Origin: Bostrychus sinensis
Taxonomy: Eukaryota; Chordata; Actinopteri; Gobiiformes; Eleotridae
Length of the DNA: 64,000 bases
Direction: 5' to 3'
NCBI GenBank assembly: GCA_020698575.1
Contig: CM036240.1
Span: 15,797,711-15,861,710, forward strand
The translations under genes and the position numbers were made by a program. Shown piece by piece: positions 24,797 to 36,862 of this stretch; position 1 is the first letter of the stretch; each line of letters begins with the position of its first letter. The notes under the pieces were generated by a model. That model was not told the origin of the DNA and searched no databases. It saw only the letters and a list, made by a program, of their open reading frames with translations.

Positions 24797-25216
24797 TTCA
24801 CATTTAGCATCAAAATTGAACATTGTGTGATTTTACCAGCCTTTTGTATTTATGGAGTAAGCAAAGTAGCATTGGCACTGTTTTGGCACCAGTGGCTGGA
24901 AGCAACTTTTTACATTGTAGAGTAGCAACAATGTAAAAGGTTTTCCGAATGAATAAAATGTAAATAGGTAAATATCTAACAACTGGAGACCTGTGGTAGC
25001 CATGAAAGTACCATTTATTGACCCTTGTGCCTCGATTTTAAAAAGTTAGGTTGCTCCTGTTAATCATCACAAAAACATACAAAATGTATACATTGATATA
25101 TATTTTTTTACTTTTTGGGGATAAATCTTATTATCAACTTGTGGCCAGATCATAAATACCACATATTTAATTATTTTTCAGAAATGTAACCCTTGTTAAA
25201 ACCCTTGTTTGTTGTA

Positions 25217-25262
25217 AAAAAAAACAACAAAAAAACAAAAAACAAAAACAAAAACAAAAAAC
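25217..25262. repeat. (AAAAC)n-like low-complexity tract
   Basis: A-rich tract with regularly spaced single C residues. Confidence 0.8.
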
Positions 25263-27554
25263 AGGCAGAAACATTTTTATATTTTTAATATTCTCAAAAT
25301 AAAGTGGATTTTTTTAGGGGAGTTTATTACAGCCTAGGGTCTGTCAAAGATCCCCTACAACCTTAAATTTTAAGGATTTTTTTCCTGTGCTATTTATCTA
25401 AAAATCAACTCCCTTTAAAACTGGTTGTAACTTTGTGTTACTATGAAAAAATCCCCAATCCATCTAAATCAAAGTTGTTTGTAATCTTTGATATTTTCTG
25501 GTATTTATGGTCAGAGCAGTTGATTAAAAGATGTATGCAAAAAAAAGTAGAAACAAATATTAATGTATACATTTTTTATGATGGTTTCTTGACGGAGACC
25601 ACTTTTGTCACTTAACAGGGATGAATGTTACAAATTTAATTAGAGAGAGTAAAAATTAAGTAATATTAGATTTGTGTTTAAAATGTCAAAATTTGTGATT
25701 GAAAATACATACCTGAGCCAAATTTCATATAAAAAGTTAGAACCACTGCAAAGTTATCAAAAAACTAAAAACAAACAAACAAAAAACATTTGAAAAGAAC
25801 ACTTTTGTGCTTATTAGGGCACAAGGGTTAAAAACAAAAGCTTATGATAGAATAATAACTCTTAGTCATGTGTTTTATCCATTATTGCCTAGTCAAGAAC
25901 CCAGACACGTGGGAGTCAAAAGCTTTTTCATTTTTTCTCATTAAAACTATAATTATAAAAATACAATGCATCAGAAAAGGCTAAAGTGGTCTATTTTTGT
26001 CACAGTGATGGCATCAGCAAGTCTGAAAGACAATATTTTATTGTTTGTTTTTTGTTGTTTTATTGCTTCTTACAGTGGGTCAGCACAGGGTCAAAGGTCA
26101 GCCATACCACTTAATTACAAATTAGATCTGTCAATCCATCAGTGCAACATATAGCTATAGAACTGACCACATTTTTTTCTGAATAGCAATATTAAAATTT
26201 ATATTAAACTTAATACATGCAACACACACTCACAGTCACGGCTCTTAAATTTAAAAACATTTACTATTCACACACTGAATGTAAGTGAGCTGCATCTTAT
26301 TGGTTTTTACATCATGGCAGCAGATCTGAGTCTGATCTAAGCTACAGCCTCGGGGGATGGACATGTTGAAGAGAGAGGAAAAGACTTATGTTTTGATTAA
26401 TAATCTGCATTAATATTTTGTCCATACCCACCAAAACTTTTAATGAGGTAAAAGTCTAGTGGGCGGTAGAAGTTCAGTTTCGAGGAGAAATACTGATAAC
26501 ACAAGCTACATGGTCAAAGTGAAGTGCTGTTTAGCTAAATAGAGGTGAAGAAGTAGAGCGACTTTAACTGGACAATGTATAATCAGAGGAAGTGGAGAGA
26601 CTTGTGTTTGGTCGGGTTTAAAGCGACTACAAGCAAAAGATGTCAATTATTTATCAGGAGCAGATACATAGGACACACATGAGCACTACTGCAATCATGT
26701 ATTCACACACCCGCATGCTTCAAGACATAAACATTTAAATGCCTTCCAAAAATAGAACAAATATAACTTTCTTACTTGGTCTTAAAGACAGTCTTCTTAT
26801 CTTTCAGTTTTACCCAAGATGCCTTTCCTAATGCAATCCTCTACATATATCTAGGCACAAAAAGTACTCTGGTTGTGAACAGTAATGCATGTTAATAGTT
26901 AATTTACAAAGGTGAAAACAGAAAAAGTAGAAGACCACTTTAACTCCACAGATAGACAGCTGGTGGGCTTCAAAAGGCAATATTTCAACTTCAATGGGCA
27001 AACTTTGATGAATTCTCTAAAGAACACACACATCACCATTCTTCTCTCTCAAATGACAGTTAATCACATGTCTTTTCAGGACACACATTTACAAAGAGAT
27101 TCAGGTGCAATTACCAATCATCAGTTGGTTTGACTATGCCAGAAAGTTTATTTAACTATCCTTCATCCCATTTTCAAAAAGTTTTATAATTTTTCCCTTC
27201 ATTAAAAAACCATCAGACTCGGGTGGTTTTGTGTAGCCATTATCTTCATTTACCAAGAAATCGGGACGAACCAAGGACTTAGCGAATAAACACTTGAGTG
27301 TGCTGTGAAGAGCCAGGGATCTCTCAAACTGCAAAGGCTCTTCAAAATATTTTTTTCTCCTCACTGTATGGGGGGGCATTGTCTGTTAATATTTGATAAT
27401 GTAGGGCTTTTTAATGAGCATATAAAAAAATACCCCACCATAGTACCCAATTAAAAGTCAAGTTTATTACAAGCTGCAGCATTTAAGTATAAATAGGCTA
27501 TATAAAAACATTTATCTCAATATTACAGGAATATTGAAATTAGCCTTTACTTAA

Positions 27555-28018
27555 AAGTCCTATACTGTGCTACTTTTAGGTTTGCTGAAAACATCTTTTG
27601 TAGAGCTGTTGTGCAGCTGCTGTGAACACTTGGATGAGGTGCCTGTCGCCCCCGGCTGGGAATGCTGAGAAATGGACAGAGCATAAAATGGTTATTTAGC
27701 ATGGCTATTAGCAACATGAGGCTAACAGATAGATAAATGAGCTGACTGCTTCGTGGTGACAAGCACTTGAATTATCAGAACGAGTCCAGTGACGGTGTAT
27801 GGGCTTTAGAAACGGAAAGGAGCACTTCCTGGTTTTATGTGTCTATGTAGGGCGGCGAGACCGAGCGTTTTCTGTTTTAAGAATTGGAAAGGCTTAGCAA
27901 ACAGGATTATTTAAGTGTGAATGAAACAAAATACTACTCCAGGCATGATTTTGAAGTGTAAACAACATTATAACATGGTTAAAAGCTCAAAGAAGTCGAT
28001 TTAGCGTAAAAGGGTACC
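27555..28018 (+). mobile_element. TTAA-flanked MITE
   Basis: It is flanked by TTAA at 27551-27554 and 28019-28022. The ends are weakly inverted (AAGTCCTATA and, reversed, GGTACCCTTT). The interior is shared with 10384-10745 (inverted) and 30745-30915 (same orientation, right part). TTAA targets are typical of piggyBac-like or Kolobok-like elements; no transposase is present. Confidence 0.7.
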
Positions 28019-28024
28019 TTAAAG

Positions 28025-28365
28025 TCTGACTAAAAAGTATTTATGACATTGGTGGTTAGTATTAGTAGAAGTAGTGGAAAGAGTTGTAGTAGTGGAAATG
28101 ATAAAAGTTCTAGTAAAAGCAGCGGCAGCAGTATTAGCATTAGTAGAACAAGTAGTAGCCCAAATAGTTGTAGTAACAGTAGCAGTAGTAGTGGTAGTAG
28201 GTGTGGCAGTTGTAGTAATTGTAGTAGTAATAGTTTTAGCAGTGGCAAATACATTCTGTTACATTCAATACTTCTTTACTTTTATTCAAGTAATGATTTT
28301 GTTGAATACATTTACTTCTAGGTGAGTCATTTTATTTTGCAGTAACGAGTACAGATTGCATTTCA
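28025..28365 (-). mobile_element. ACT-family MITE copy
   Basis: A degenerate AGT/AGC triplet tract spans about 28053-28240, then 'cttctttacttttattcaag' and 'cagtaacgagtacagattgc', the reverse of the family's leading end. Ser- and Val-rich ORFs across it are artefacts of the triplets. It begins next to the TTAA MITE. Confidence 0.7.
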
Positions 28366-28414
28366 GAATGATTAGTATTGACAACATAATATAAATATAA
28401 TATCTTCTTCCTGA

Positions 28415-28600
28415 CACAACCCTCTTCATTGTTCCTGGCTTGGGACTGGCATAAGGAGTACGCTGGCTGGCACAAGGAGTACACTGCCCCGTAACTCTTT
28501 GTGGTTGTACTCCATATGTAAATCTGTTAGGGGAGCATAAAGTAAATTTGCATCACAAACGTTTCAGTATCTCAGTCCCACAATGGCGTTACAGTGCAAT
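28415..28600 (+). repeat. R2/R3 repeat copy
   Basis: It contains 'gcttgggactggcataagga' and a short internal duplication (aaggagtacgctggctggc, acaaggagtacactg), followed by 'tcagtcccacaatggcgtta'. Confidence 0.6.
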
Positions 28601-29525
28601 CAATTAACTCCAAGCACCTCTAATATCCTGTTCTGTACCTCAATTTAAGACGTGCCTCCCCACTCTCCACATTAGGGGCACACAAATGTGACAATATGAA
28701 CGTCGTCCTTCAGAAACTAAGTCCCACTTGCCCCCGTCCTGCAGTGGTGAAATATTGAGTGTGACACGGGAGTAATTGCATGGGAAGTAATCAATTAGAC
28801 ACACAATTGAAGGAGAGCTGAGGTCTGCTGGCTGCCAGGCTGGAGGCTCCACTAAATTCTGGTGACGTGCACTCAGCCAATCTCGCCTTGCTGCCTCCTG
28901 TGGCACCATTGCTCTTTCTTCACCTAGCACTTAGATGGTGAATGGGAGTCTCAGGGATCAGAGGGAAGCAGCAATTTTATGCCCCTGCCACCCCTCAGGA
29001 GCGCCTACACTGGGGGGAACCACACTAACTCAACGTGTCCCTTTCACCTTGGCCCATCTGTCCTTTGACTCCCCTGTGCATCCCCCATCCTGAGATGCTG
29101 ACACGTTGATAACATTCATTGAGATTTTTCCGTCAAACAATGGTGGCCGGCTTTTGAAGAACAAAAAATAAGACTCTGAGACCTCATCTAGGCATTGTTA
29201 GAGGGGGAATAAGAACAGGGGCTGAATTTATTGACATATCATGGAGTGGTCCCATTCGGATCTAGGACACTTTCATTGGTTGAGTCCAAGCTCATGCATG
29301 TCGTTATAGACTGGAAAAATGGCGGCAGCAAGTCCATCCAGAAAGATACCAATTACAGCGCTGCCTACTACTGCTTACTCCGCAAAAAGACAGAAAAACA
29401 GAAAGCACAACACAGAGACATTATTAAACAAAACAAAACCTAAATGTATATTGTAACTTAAAGAGGAGGGAAAGCTTTGATTCATATTTTAATTCAGTTT
29501 TGGTCGCCTCTAGAACAGCATTGCA

Positions 29526-29815
29526 CTTTTTTTTTTTTTTTTTTTGGACATTTGTTTAACCAGGAAAGTCCCACTGAGATTCAGAATCTCTTTTACAGGG
29601 AAGTCCTGGCCCCATGGGGGACCTATTGTACATGTTTTGTGTGTTTTGTACATGTTTTTAGTGGTTGGGGAAACTGGAGCACCCGGAGGAAACCTATGCA
29701 GACACGGGGAGAACATGCAAATTCCACACAGAAAGGCCCCACCTGGTCCAGGAATCGAACTCAGGACCTTCTTGCGGTGAGGCAGGAGTGCTAACCACTA
29801 TGCCACCGTGCCACC
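29526..29815 (-). mobile_element. tRNA-headed SINE with poly-A tail
   Basis: On the minus strand it starts GGCACGGTGGCATAGTGGTT (box A region TAGTGGTTAGCAC), then has box B GAGTTCGATTCC. The body contains 'gcatgttctccccgtgtctg', and it ends 'cctggttaaacaaatgtcc' plus about 20 A (plus strand T-run from 29526). Head, body and tail are all present, so this copy is near full length. Target duplication was not resolved. Confidence 0.85.
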
Positions 29816-30744
29816 CTTTTAAATTATATATAATTATTATTATTAATATTTTACATAGGGGAAACATTAATTTATATCAAGTTTTAGTTTACAGGACTCG
29901 TAAAATCATTAGCCCAACATGCCGGGAACGTGAAAAGAGCTTAATTACTTGGAGCGGCTCGGGAGTGCACTTTCTCACCTCTGTCACTCACACAGACGGA
30001 GGAGTGCACACAGTGCCCTCATTCACAAGGGAACAACAATAAGCCCAGGGCGGACGGCAAGAGAGACACATCTGAAGGTATTATTTAGGCTGCACCTGTT
30101 CGCTCTGTTTGACATTGTTCAGAAAGTAGCTTGTTGTTAGCAGCAAGCTAAAGACTTACTGGACTTTTATTAGGCCCATTATGTCTTACTGAGGTGTGGA
30201 TTCATGATAAGCTGCTTCTCTGGGCATTGCTGGCCACTATAGTGTATCTGTTTTTGAAGGAGGATAGAAAGCTGTTAATTAAAGTCACTAACAAATTGTT
30301 TTATATATTTTTGCTATTTTGACATGTCATTGTTTTAATACCTACATTTTTTTATTCAGTTTCTGTAAATAAGAAATGTACAACAATTTAGGCTTGATAA
30401 GGAGACACAAATGGGCTATGTAAAAAATTCCTCTTGCAAATAAAAAGCATTAAAAACATAACAGTGAGCATAAAATTGTGACTCGAATCGCATCGTGACT
30501 TCAGTGCATTGTTACATCCCTAGTCAGTAGAATTCAGTGATGTAGAATGAGATCGGGAGCTTGGTGAACTTGCTTACCAGTAATTAGCTTGTTGGACTCC
30601 CTGGCTTGTTATGTGAATTTAGCCAATTCAGCCTCCCAGGTATGTTCTTTATGCGGTTGTGTAGCTGAATAATTGTTAATGCGTTATGTTGACATACTGG
30701 ACACTGATTCATGGAATCAAATGTTTTGAAGCCTCAGAAAGGCC

Positions 30745-30915
30745 ATGCCACATAATATAGGATTACTTAAACAACCGTGAATGAAGCAAAACACAACTCC
30801 AGGTACGTTTTTGATGAGGTAACAACAATATAACATGGTAGAAAGATCAGAAAAGTTGATTTTGCGCAATATAATTTTTTTTCACATTTTCAAAAACTTG
30901 GGTGGTGGGCCTTTA
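30745..30915 (+). mobile_element. TTAA-type MITE, right-end fragment
   Basis: It shares 'gaatgaagcaaaacacaact', 'caatataacatgg' and 'aaaagttgattttgcg' with 27915-28005, and ends 'gggcctttaag'. Confidence 0.65.
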
Positions 30916-31044
30916 AGTCACAATATTATTGAACAGTAGATACAATGTAAAAAGTTAATCAAATTATTCCAAAACAATTTAAGTAAAAATGTCTAAAGAC
31001 CATTTGTGGTAATAACTTCCTAGACTATAGTAGAAATAATGTCT

Positions 31045-31255
31045 TTATATCATCGTTTTGGCCGCTCCCTTTTTATACCACAGCGGCAGATGCCAATCCT
31101 GACGTTTCTGAGTTTGGTTCCCCAAACAAAATGTATGGCGGAGAACAAACCCCTTCACCAACAGGGGGCCTACTGTGTGTGATCCAGTAATGTCGCAACC
31201 CAGTGTGCTCTTTGTGCCAGTCCCATGGAGAGGGTGAGGAAGGTCATCCGGCACG
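31045..31255 (-). repeat. Possible dispersed repeat fragment
   Basis: It has 'ttggccgctccctttttata', 'cacagcggcagatgcc' and 'ggtcatccggcacgtcaaat', which resemble a teleost 'gcatccggcgtaaaa' repeat. Weakly supported. Confidence 0.4.
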
Positions 31256-32877
31256 TCAAATAAAAATGCAAATCACAACATTTTAGGAGGCATATCCCAG
31301 AAGAGAAAAGATTCTATGTCTCTAAATGTTTGTTTAAAAATAATAAAAACAACAGTAACAATAACAGCTTTTGAAGAACAAAGTAACATTCAAGTGCTGT
31401 AAAGGGAAACAAAATTGTACAAACATTGCTTTGCGTTTGAGAGAGAGGCATCAGCTTGACAAATCAAGACAATAACTGAAGTGATATGAGGAGAGCGAGC
31501 AGAAGAATGTGAGATAAAGAGATGGGAGGGAGAGAATGGGATAGATAAAAAGGGAGCAGATGGGCCATGAAGGAGTGGATAACGCCTTGGCGTCAAACTC
31601 AGGCTTGTGTACAGCACACGTCGACAGAGGAGCATTCAGCAGATGGGCCCTCAGATTGGATGCTTCATTTTGGACAGACGCAGTGCAGGCGGAGGGCGGT
31701 TAGTAAAATGAATCAACAACACTAAACAAATCTGCAAAAAGAGAAAGAGCGCACTGGACCAAACGAGGGGAAGGAAGGTGGGGGGTTTGGCGGCAAAGTG
31801 CATTAAATGAGAAAAGCTCATCTTGTGCTGCTTATTGAGGCTGTTATTATTTTGCCAGGAAAGCAGGCGGTAATTACCATGTGAAAGTACAGAGGCTGCC
31901 CGGGGTTCAGAAGAATCCAGACGAAGTGCGCGAAATGTTTGCACAGACAGCCAGGAAGACACCATGGGTCACTGTGCATCAAAATACAGATTTAGAGTTT
32001 GAAAATGTCAGGAGACAGCTCGCTTTAACCTTTTTTATGGTCGGTTTAGAGGCAGAAGGTGGACCAGTATTAGTGTGAAGTTCATCATTAAGGCAATCAT
32101 GAGGTTAACTTGCACAATGCCCAAAGATAAAACCAAAGTTTGGAGCCTATAATGTTGCATAAAAACACAACCAGAAACTTCTTAAGCTTAAAGATTCCTT
32201 CGCATTTCTCATTCGCTTCTTAAGCAAACCAACCCTCCACTCTTCCACCAGCTTGACTGTGCCTTATAATTCATATTCATGAGGATAACTTTGCTAAGCT
32301 TGATTGAAAGGTGCATCGAAGAGAGTCCTATCCCCCGCTCTGCCTCAGACCTCCTCCAACACTAACCCTCCGCTCCACGGAAATCCACCGAGTCCATTCA
32401 CAGCTGGCAGAGAGTGCACCGGGAAAATCAATAAGTGCAATGCTACAATACACTAGCGACAAATTGATTTCATCCCAAGCAATTTCGACCCAAGCGGGAA
32501 CGTGGGTGGCTTTCCACTGTGGAGGGGTCCTTTAGTGCTACCTCTCTCGATTAGCCCAATATGTACTTAATACGTTTTATCCTCTTATATGTGTTGCTCA
32601 TGGATCTGTATTGATCATTTTGGACTTGTCCTGCAAGCTGCTGACAGTGGAACAATGGACTAATATGACAGCAACATCAAAGGTATTGTAATGAATGGGG
32701 CAGATAAAGCCCAGGAGGTACCAAGGACCTCAGAGCAACAAAAATCTTTTACTTAGATCAAATAAAATTGTATTGAGTATATAGTTTCTGATAAAATAAA
32801 TAAGGACACATAACAGTCCACAATGAGTTTGCAGGGATACTGTTGCAATTCCAAAAAGAATTTCTTTTTTTTTTAAC

Positions 32878-32990
32878 AGTATTTCACTCGGCAAAACATT
32901 AAGGGCATCCCCATTCGGGCCGAGTGTAGGACCCATGACCTCTTACTGTGGAGCAGTAGCTGTAACCACTCTGCCACTGTGCACCCCTGC
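32878..32990 (-). mobile_element. SINE head fragment
   Basis: On the minus strand 'cacagtggcagagtggttac' (box A region) is followed by a degraded box B and 'cattcgggccgagtg' (plus strand). It is a truncated copy. Confidence 0.55.
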
Positions 32991-34194
32991 AATAATTGTA
33001 TTATATATGTTTTTTCAAACTCTTTCAAATTAATATTAGAAATGACATCATGGCTGTCTATGCAGACATTTGTCAGAAAAATCACAATTGCTGAATAAAT
33101 GCATATAGAGCAAATTCAACCTACTCCTTTAACAATAATGGCCATACAAATAATAAATCTGACCAGGATAAGTTCAGGTCTTAACCCAACATGCCTGAAC
33201 ACATTTCACTGCCCAAAATAGCTGGTACAATAATTAGACCTAATCTTAATTGCGGTCAGGCCCAGCAGACCCAGAAAGACAGGGAAAGGAGAGAGAGTGC
33301 CATTACCACCAGCAGCTTGATTAAAAAGCAGTCACAGTCAAAAGAGTCCTCTGTCTGTGTCATTTTTTAAGATCGGCGTTCACTATCTCTATTATTCATT
33401 ATGAGCACATTTATGTCCTGCGGTGGTTCTGACAAAACAAAGTAGATCGGTCTCCCGGGGCAACATATCAAGCATCACACCTTTATCTGGACATGACGAG
33501 ACTGTCTCTACCCCTGTCCCATAACTATGTGGTCAGGTGGTCCAATACTTTTCTTCTTTTGGACTCTGACAGAGAGACAGCAGAGAGTATTCAGGCCGTG
33601 GCTGCTGTGCACAACTTGCCCTGGACTTGATGGCTCCAGGCCACGGATGGCACATCAAAAGGCCCGCCCTATGGTCCCTCCACACACTCAACTTGGCACC
33701 ACAATGAACGACCGGCTTGGCAAAAAAACTACTGCTGCTGGTAGTGAGGGGCAAACGCGGCTCCCTAAGCATAGGATACAAGATGGAAGATAACACAAAA
33801 GCTACATTCTGGAGCCGAACATCTAGTCTCGGCATGGCTGCGTTGTCTGCTCCGACTCTGGGGTATCACCAGGAAGGAGCGGTAGAAAAGAACAATGAGA
33901 GACATCTGAATTATTTAGAAAGGGTTTGGAAGCGGGACAGAGGCTTGGTGCCATGCTGCTCCTTACAAGTCTAAATAAATTTTGGTTTCTGAATGATGTG
34001 CAATAAGCCAGATTTAAGACAAGTGAGGGGCATTGTGCTTCTTACATTGGTGCAGTTTTCCATTGTCACAACATATACTACCGAAATATACATATTGTGC
34101 TTTGGCTTGTTCTCCTGTTCCTGGGCTCCTGGGTGGCTGGAGCCTTTCCCAGCAACCAGGGCCATACACAGAGTTTTAGAAATACCAAGGTCCA

Positions 34195-34740
34195 TCGTGT
34201 TGAGGCCAAGTTTAATACCAATTTAGTCCTGTTTAGACCTGGTTAATTCCAGTTTTTTTTTTTGTGTGTGTGTGTTTTTTTTTTACTGGTTTATTCCTGG
34301 TTTCGATCTAGTTTAATCCTGGTTTAGAATGGGTCCTGAATTAGTCTCAGTTTAGTAGGGCTGGGTACCTTTAAATGATACTTTTGTGGTACAGAAAGAA
34401 AAGTTATGATGTTACTGTACCGGTAACGACAGTTTCAATACTTAGTGGGACCTTTAATGTTCCTTTGCACGTATGAATCAAATAAATAACAGAATAAGTC
34501 ATACAAACTACTGGTTTTAACTTACAGCTAAGAATTTTGCTCCAAAAATGTGTTTTTTTCCAATATTATTGTGTTTTATGATTGTAGAAGAGCACACCAT
34601 TGGTATTAGAAAAAAGTATCGCTCAGGTACCAGTATCGAAAACCAGGTATTGTTTAAGTACTGGCATCAAAAAAATTCTAAACAGTACCCATTCCTACAG
34701 TTTAGACAGGATTTAGTCGTGGTTTAGGTTTATCTGTACA
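34195..34740 (-). mobile_element. Minisatellite-bearing MITE (copy D), split
   Basis: The minus strand carries 'actaaaccaggatt'-type 12-bp units on both sides of a nested element (34197-34355 and 34698-34740). It includes a T/GT-rich interruption near 34251-34283. Termini were not identified. Confidence 0.7.
34356..34697 (+). mobile_element. Nested hAT-like MITE with perfect 8-bp TSD
   Basis: It is 342 bp, begins TAGGGCTGGGTACC and ends GTACCCATTCCTA, giving inverted termini with two or so mismatches. It is flanked by identical CAGTTTAG at 34348-34355 and 34698-34705. The interior has 'gtaccggtaac', 'ggtaccagtatcgaaaacc' and similar motifs of a well-known teleost element. It has no ORF. Confidence 0.9.
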
Positions 34741-34789
34741 TAAACAGTAAACATATTAGAAAAACACTGAGGTCCAGACCTCTGTGACC

Positions 34790-35065
34790 CCTATGGTGTG
34801 TATGGCCATGGCAGCAGCTGTGGGCCTGAGGCGGGGTGCACCCGGGACAATGTGTACACAGAAACAAACATGGTCACCAACCATTCACTCTCACTTTCAT
34901 TTACTAGGGGAAATTTGGATTCTCCAATTTTCCTAATACATGCATGTCTTTGGACAGCGGGAGGAAGCCAGCGTACCTGGAGAGAACTCATTGTAACATG
35001 GGGAGGACTGTTGTTGGTCAGCCTGAGGATAGAACCCACAACCTCCTTGCTCTGCCATCGTGTAA
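34790..35065 (-). mobile_element. SINE copy, diverged
   Basis: Body motifs 'gtgcacccgggacaatgtg', 'catgcatgtctttggacagc', 'gggaggaagccagcg', 'gaacccacaacctccttgct' and head remnant 'ctctgccatcgtg' on the plus strand. Confidence 0.7.
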
Positions 35066-36311
35066 CCCACATAAAGGCATAAAGGCACAAAAAATACTCA
35101 ATTGACTTGAGCTGCAGAGTAAGTCATTCAAATTCCTCACACTTGTCAAAAGGATAACCAAAGGAATTATGTCTTGATTGTGCTCGAGGGCAAACAAAGT
35201 AGATAAAGAGAAAAGCTGTGTTTTCACCATGAAGCCACACACAACTGACCAAAGATGATTTACTTTTACTTGATTTGCAAATAGTTTTTCTTTTAACACA
35301 TTGTAAACTTAGTCAAGTAGCACTTGTGGTGTAGCGTTGCACACATAATGAGCTGGCCCTGGCCCTGTCTCGGCCCACTTAGCCCTGTAGTGGAAAAGCT
35401 TTACATGTCTTTTGCAAGTCAAGAGCCTCATTTAGTTTTGACTTTGGGGTCAGGGTGCTCAAAGGGAACCTAGCAGCATATGAGTCCATTCCTTATAAAG
35501 ACACCCACGCACTCTTTTCTAACCAGTCTACTATTTATCAGCATTTATATTCTTTGCTTACTGCTGGTTCTATGGGAGTAGGACATCGATCAAATTACAA
35601 TATGTTGTGTGAGACATATAGGACTGACAGAAGAGATCAATTTAGGTTATAATTTTGAATCAGCATCATGCCCCTAACTATGAGGTTAATAATAAGTTAC
35701 AGTGGGACATGGCCTGTGTGCGTATGTCTATGCATTGTTAAATTCAAGACTGGAGCTTACCCAAATATTATAAAAATAAAGTTGTTATAATTAGATATTA
35801 GGGCCATTAGTCAGTTTGGAAAAACACAATATACACATCATGTATTTCTCTAAGAGAATATGGCACACAGGAGATGGTGGACACTACCTGAGATGTTTAT
35901 TTATATGATTACTGAAAGTGTAATAATAAACATGGTTTTCCTAAAGTGTTACCAATGGCAACAGAGATGCTGGAAGCACAAAGTCAATCAACTCCCATAT
36001 ATTACCATGTCTTCCAATAGCACTTTACCTTTGGGCTGTTCCCCTTCCTTTGCATATTTATTTTTTATTTTTATGTCTGTGGCCCTTTCTGACACAAGGA
36101 CCGGCACAAGGAGTACACTGACTTGGGACCTCTGGAAACCAGAGTTAGTACGTAATGGACAAGTCAATCAGTCAACCTTCCGTACCAAATGATGTTTTTA
36201 GAAGTTTATATGTTATGATTTTATAGGCTACTGGCCACCACCACTGGCTCTAACATATAGCCAAAACTGTAGCTGAAATATTGTTTGTGATTATCATAAG
36301 TAAAGTTGTAC

Positions 36312-36498
36312 CTGTGAGATTCTTCAGGCCCAGCTGCCGCAGACCAAAGTTCCCATCACGTCTGTAGTTAAGAAAGACAGCAAGGGAGTAGCGGTCTTCA
36401 TAAAGCTTGGTTCCTCGGATGATCCTTAGGTTTTCCAACGGCAAGTAGTCGAACTGGTTCAGAGCCACCAGCACATATCCTGTCACCTCTCGGATGGA
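36312..36498 (-). CDS. erbb4: erbb4 coding exon 3 (receptor L domain 1, C-terminal part)
   Basis: This exon encodes part of the extracellular ligand-binding region of an ErbB receptor tyrosine kinase, a membrane receptor for neuregulin-type ligands. The minus strand reads 62 codons plus one base (187 bp, the length of mammalian ERBB4 exon 3). It starts SIREVTGYVLVALNQF, continues through LPLENLRIIRGTKLYEDRY and NYRRDGNFGL, and ends LKNLT. The LENLRIIRG motif is the receptor L-domain signature, and RRDGNFGL fits ERBB4 better than EGFR or ERBB3 as I know them. The acceptor is ctgtgcag with a C/T-rich tract; the donor is CACAG|gtac. The exon begins in phase 0 and ends in phase 1, and its last G completes a GAG codon with exon 4. 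The final NLT is an N-glycosylation sequon. The reading frame has no stop. Assignment to ERBB4 is family knowledge; which teleost paralogue (a or b) is unresolved. Confidence 0.97.
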
Positions 36499-36569
36499 CT
36501 GCACAGAGGGAGAAAAATGCACATGGATAAGTATAAAATGTCATGTTTGATAAGACTTCTGTGTATTCC

Positions 36570-36862
36570 TGTTAGGGGTTGCTGGTGGCTGGAGCCTATC
36601 CCAATAGATACAGTATAGGCCCTAAAGGACAATGGCCAGTTTGTTGCAGGACTGACACAGAGATATACATAGACATGATATACATAGACAGAAAACTATT
36701 AACTTTCATATTCATTCACTAGAAGCAAATTTGAGTTACAGATTTATTCAACACATGCAAGACTTTGGATTGCATGGGGAGGACATGCAGATTCCACCAA
36801 CAGATAGTAGTTGGCCAGTCTGAGAATAGACCCCCAACCTCTTTGCAGAGAGGTAAAAGCAC
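36570..36862 (-). mobile_element. SINE copy, close to exon 3
   Basis: It has the plus-strand order 'tattcctgttaggggttgct', 'ggctggagcctatcccaata', 'gttgcaggactgacacagag', 'cacatgcaagactttgg', 'gacccccaacctctttg', typical of the SINE body read from its 3' end. It begins ~70 bp upstream of the exon 3 acceptor in transcript terms. Confidence 0.7.

Larger units (their letters stand above)
13360..36311 (-). other. erbb4: erbb4 intron 3 (22,952 bp)
   Basis: It is bounded by the exon 3 donor (gtacaa) and exon 4 acceptor (cccacag). Apart from the repeats listed separately I see nothing assignable in 14140-15620, 17330-19850, 20600-22620, 24200-27540 (except a poly-A and an AAAAC-rich run), 28610-29520, 29820-30740, 31260-32870, 33000-34190 and 35080-36060. 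Within these, 28740-28930 and 31500-32080 are less AT-rich and could hold conserved noncoding sequence; this cannot be judged from one genome. Confidence 0.85.

Noticed and set aside
33527..33974. Overlapping ORFs of 85-100 residues on both strands
   Set aside because: Both strands are open by chance in GC-richer DNA; the sequences match no family I know.
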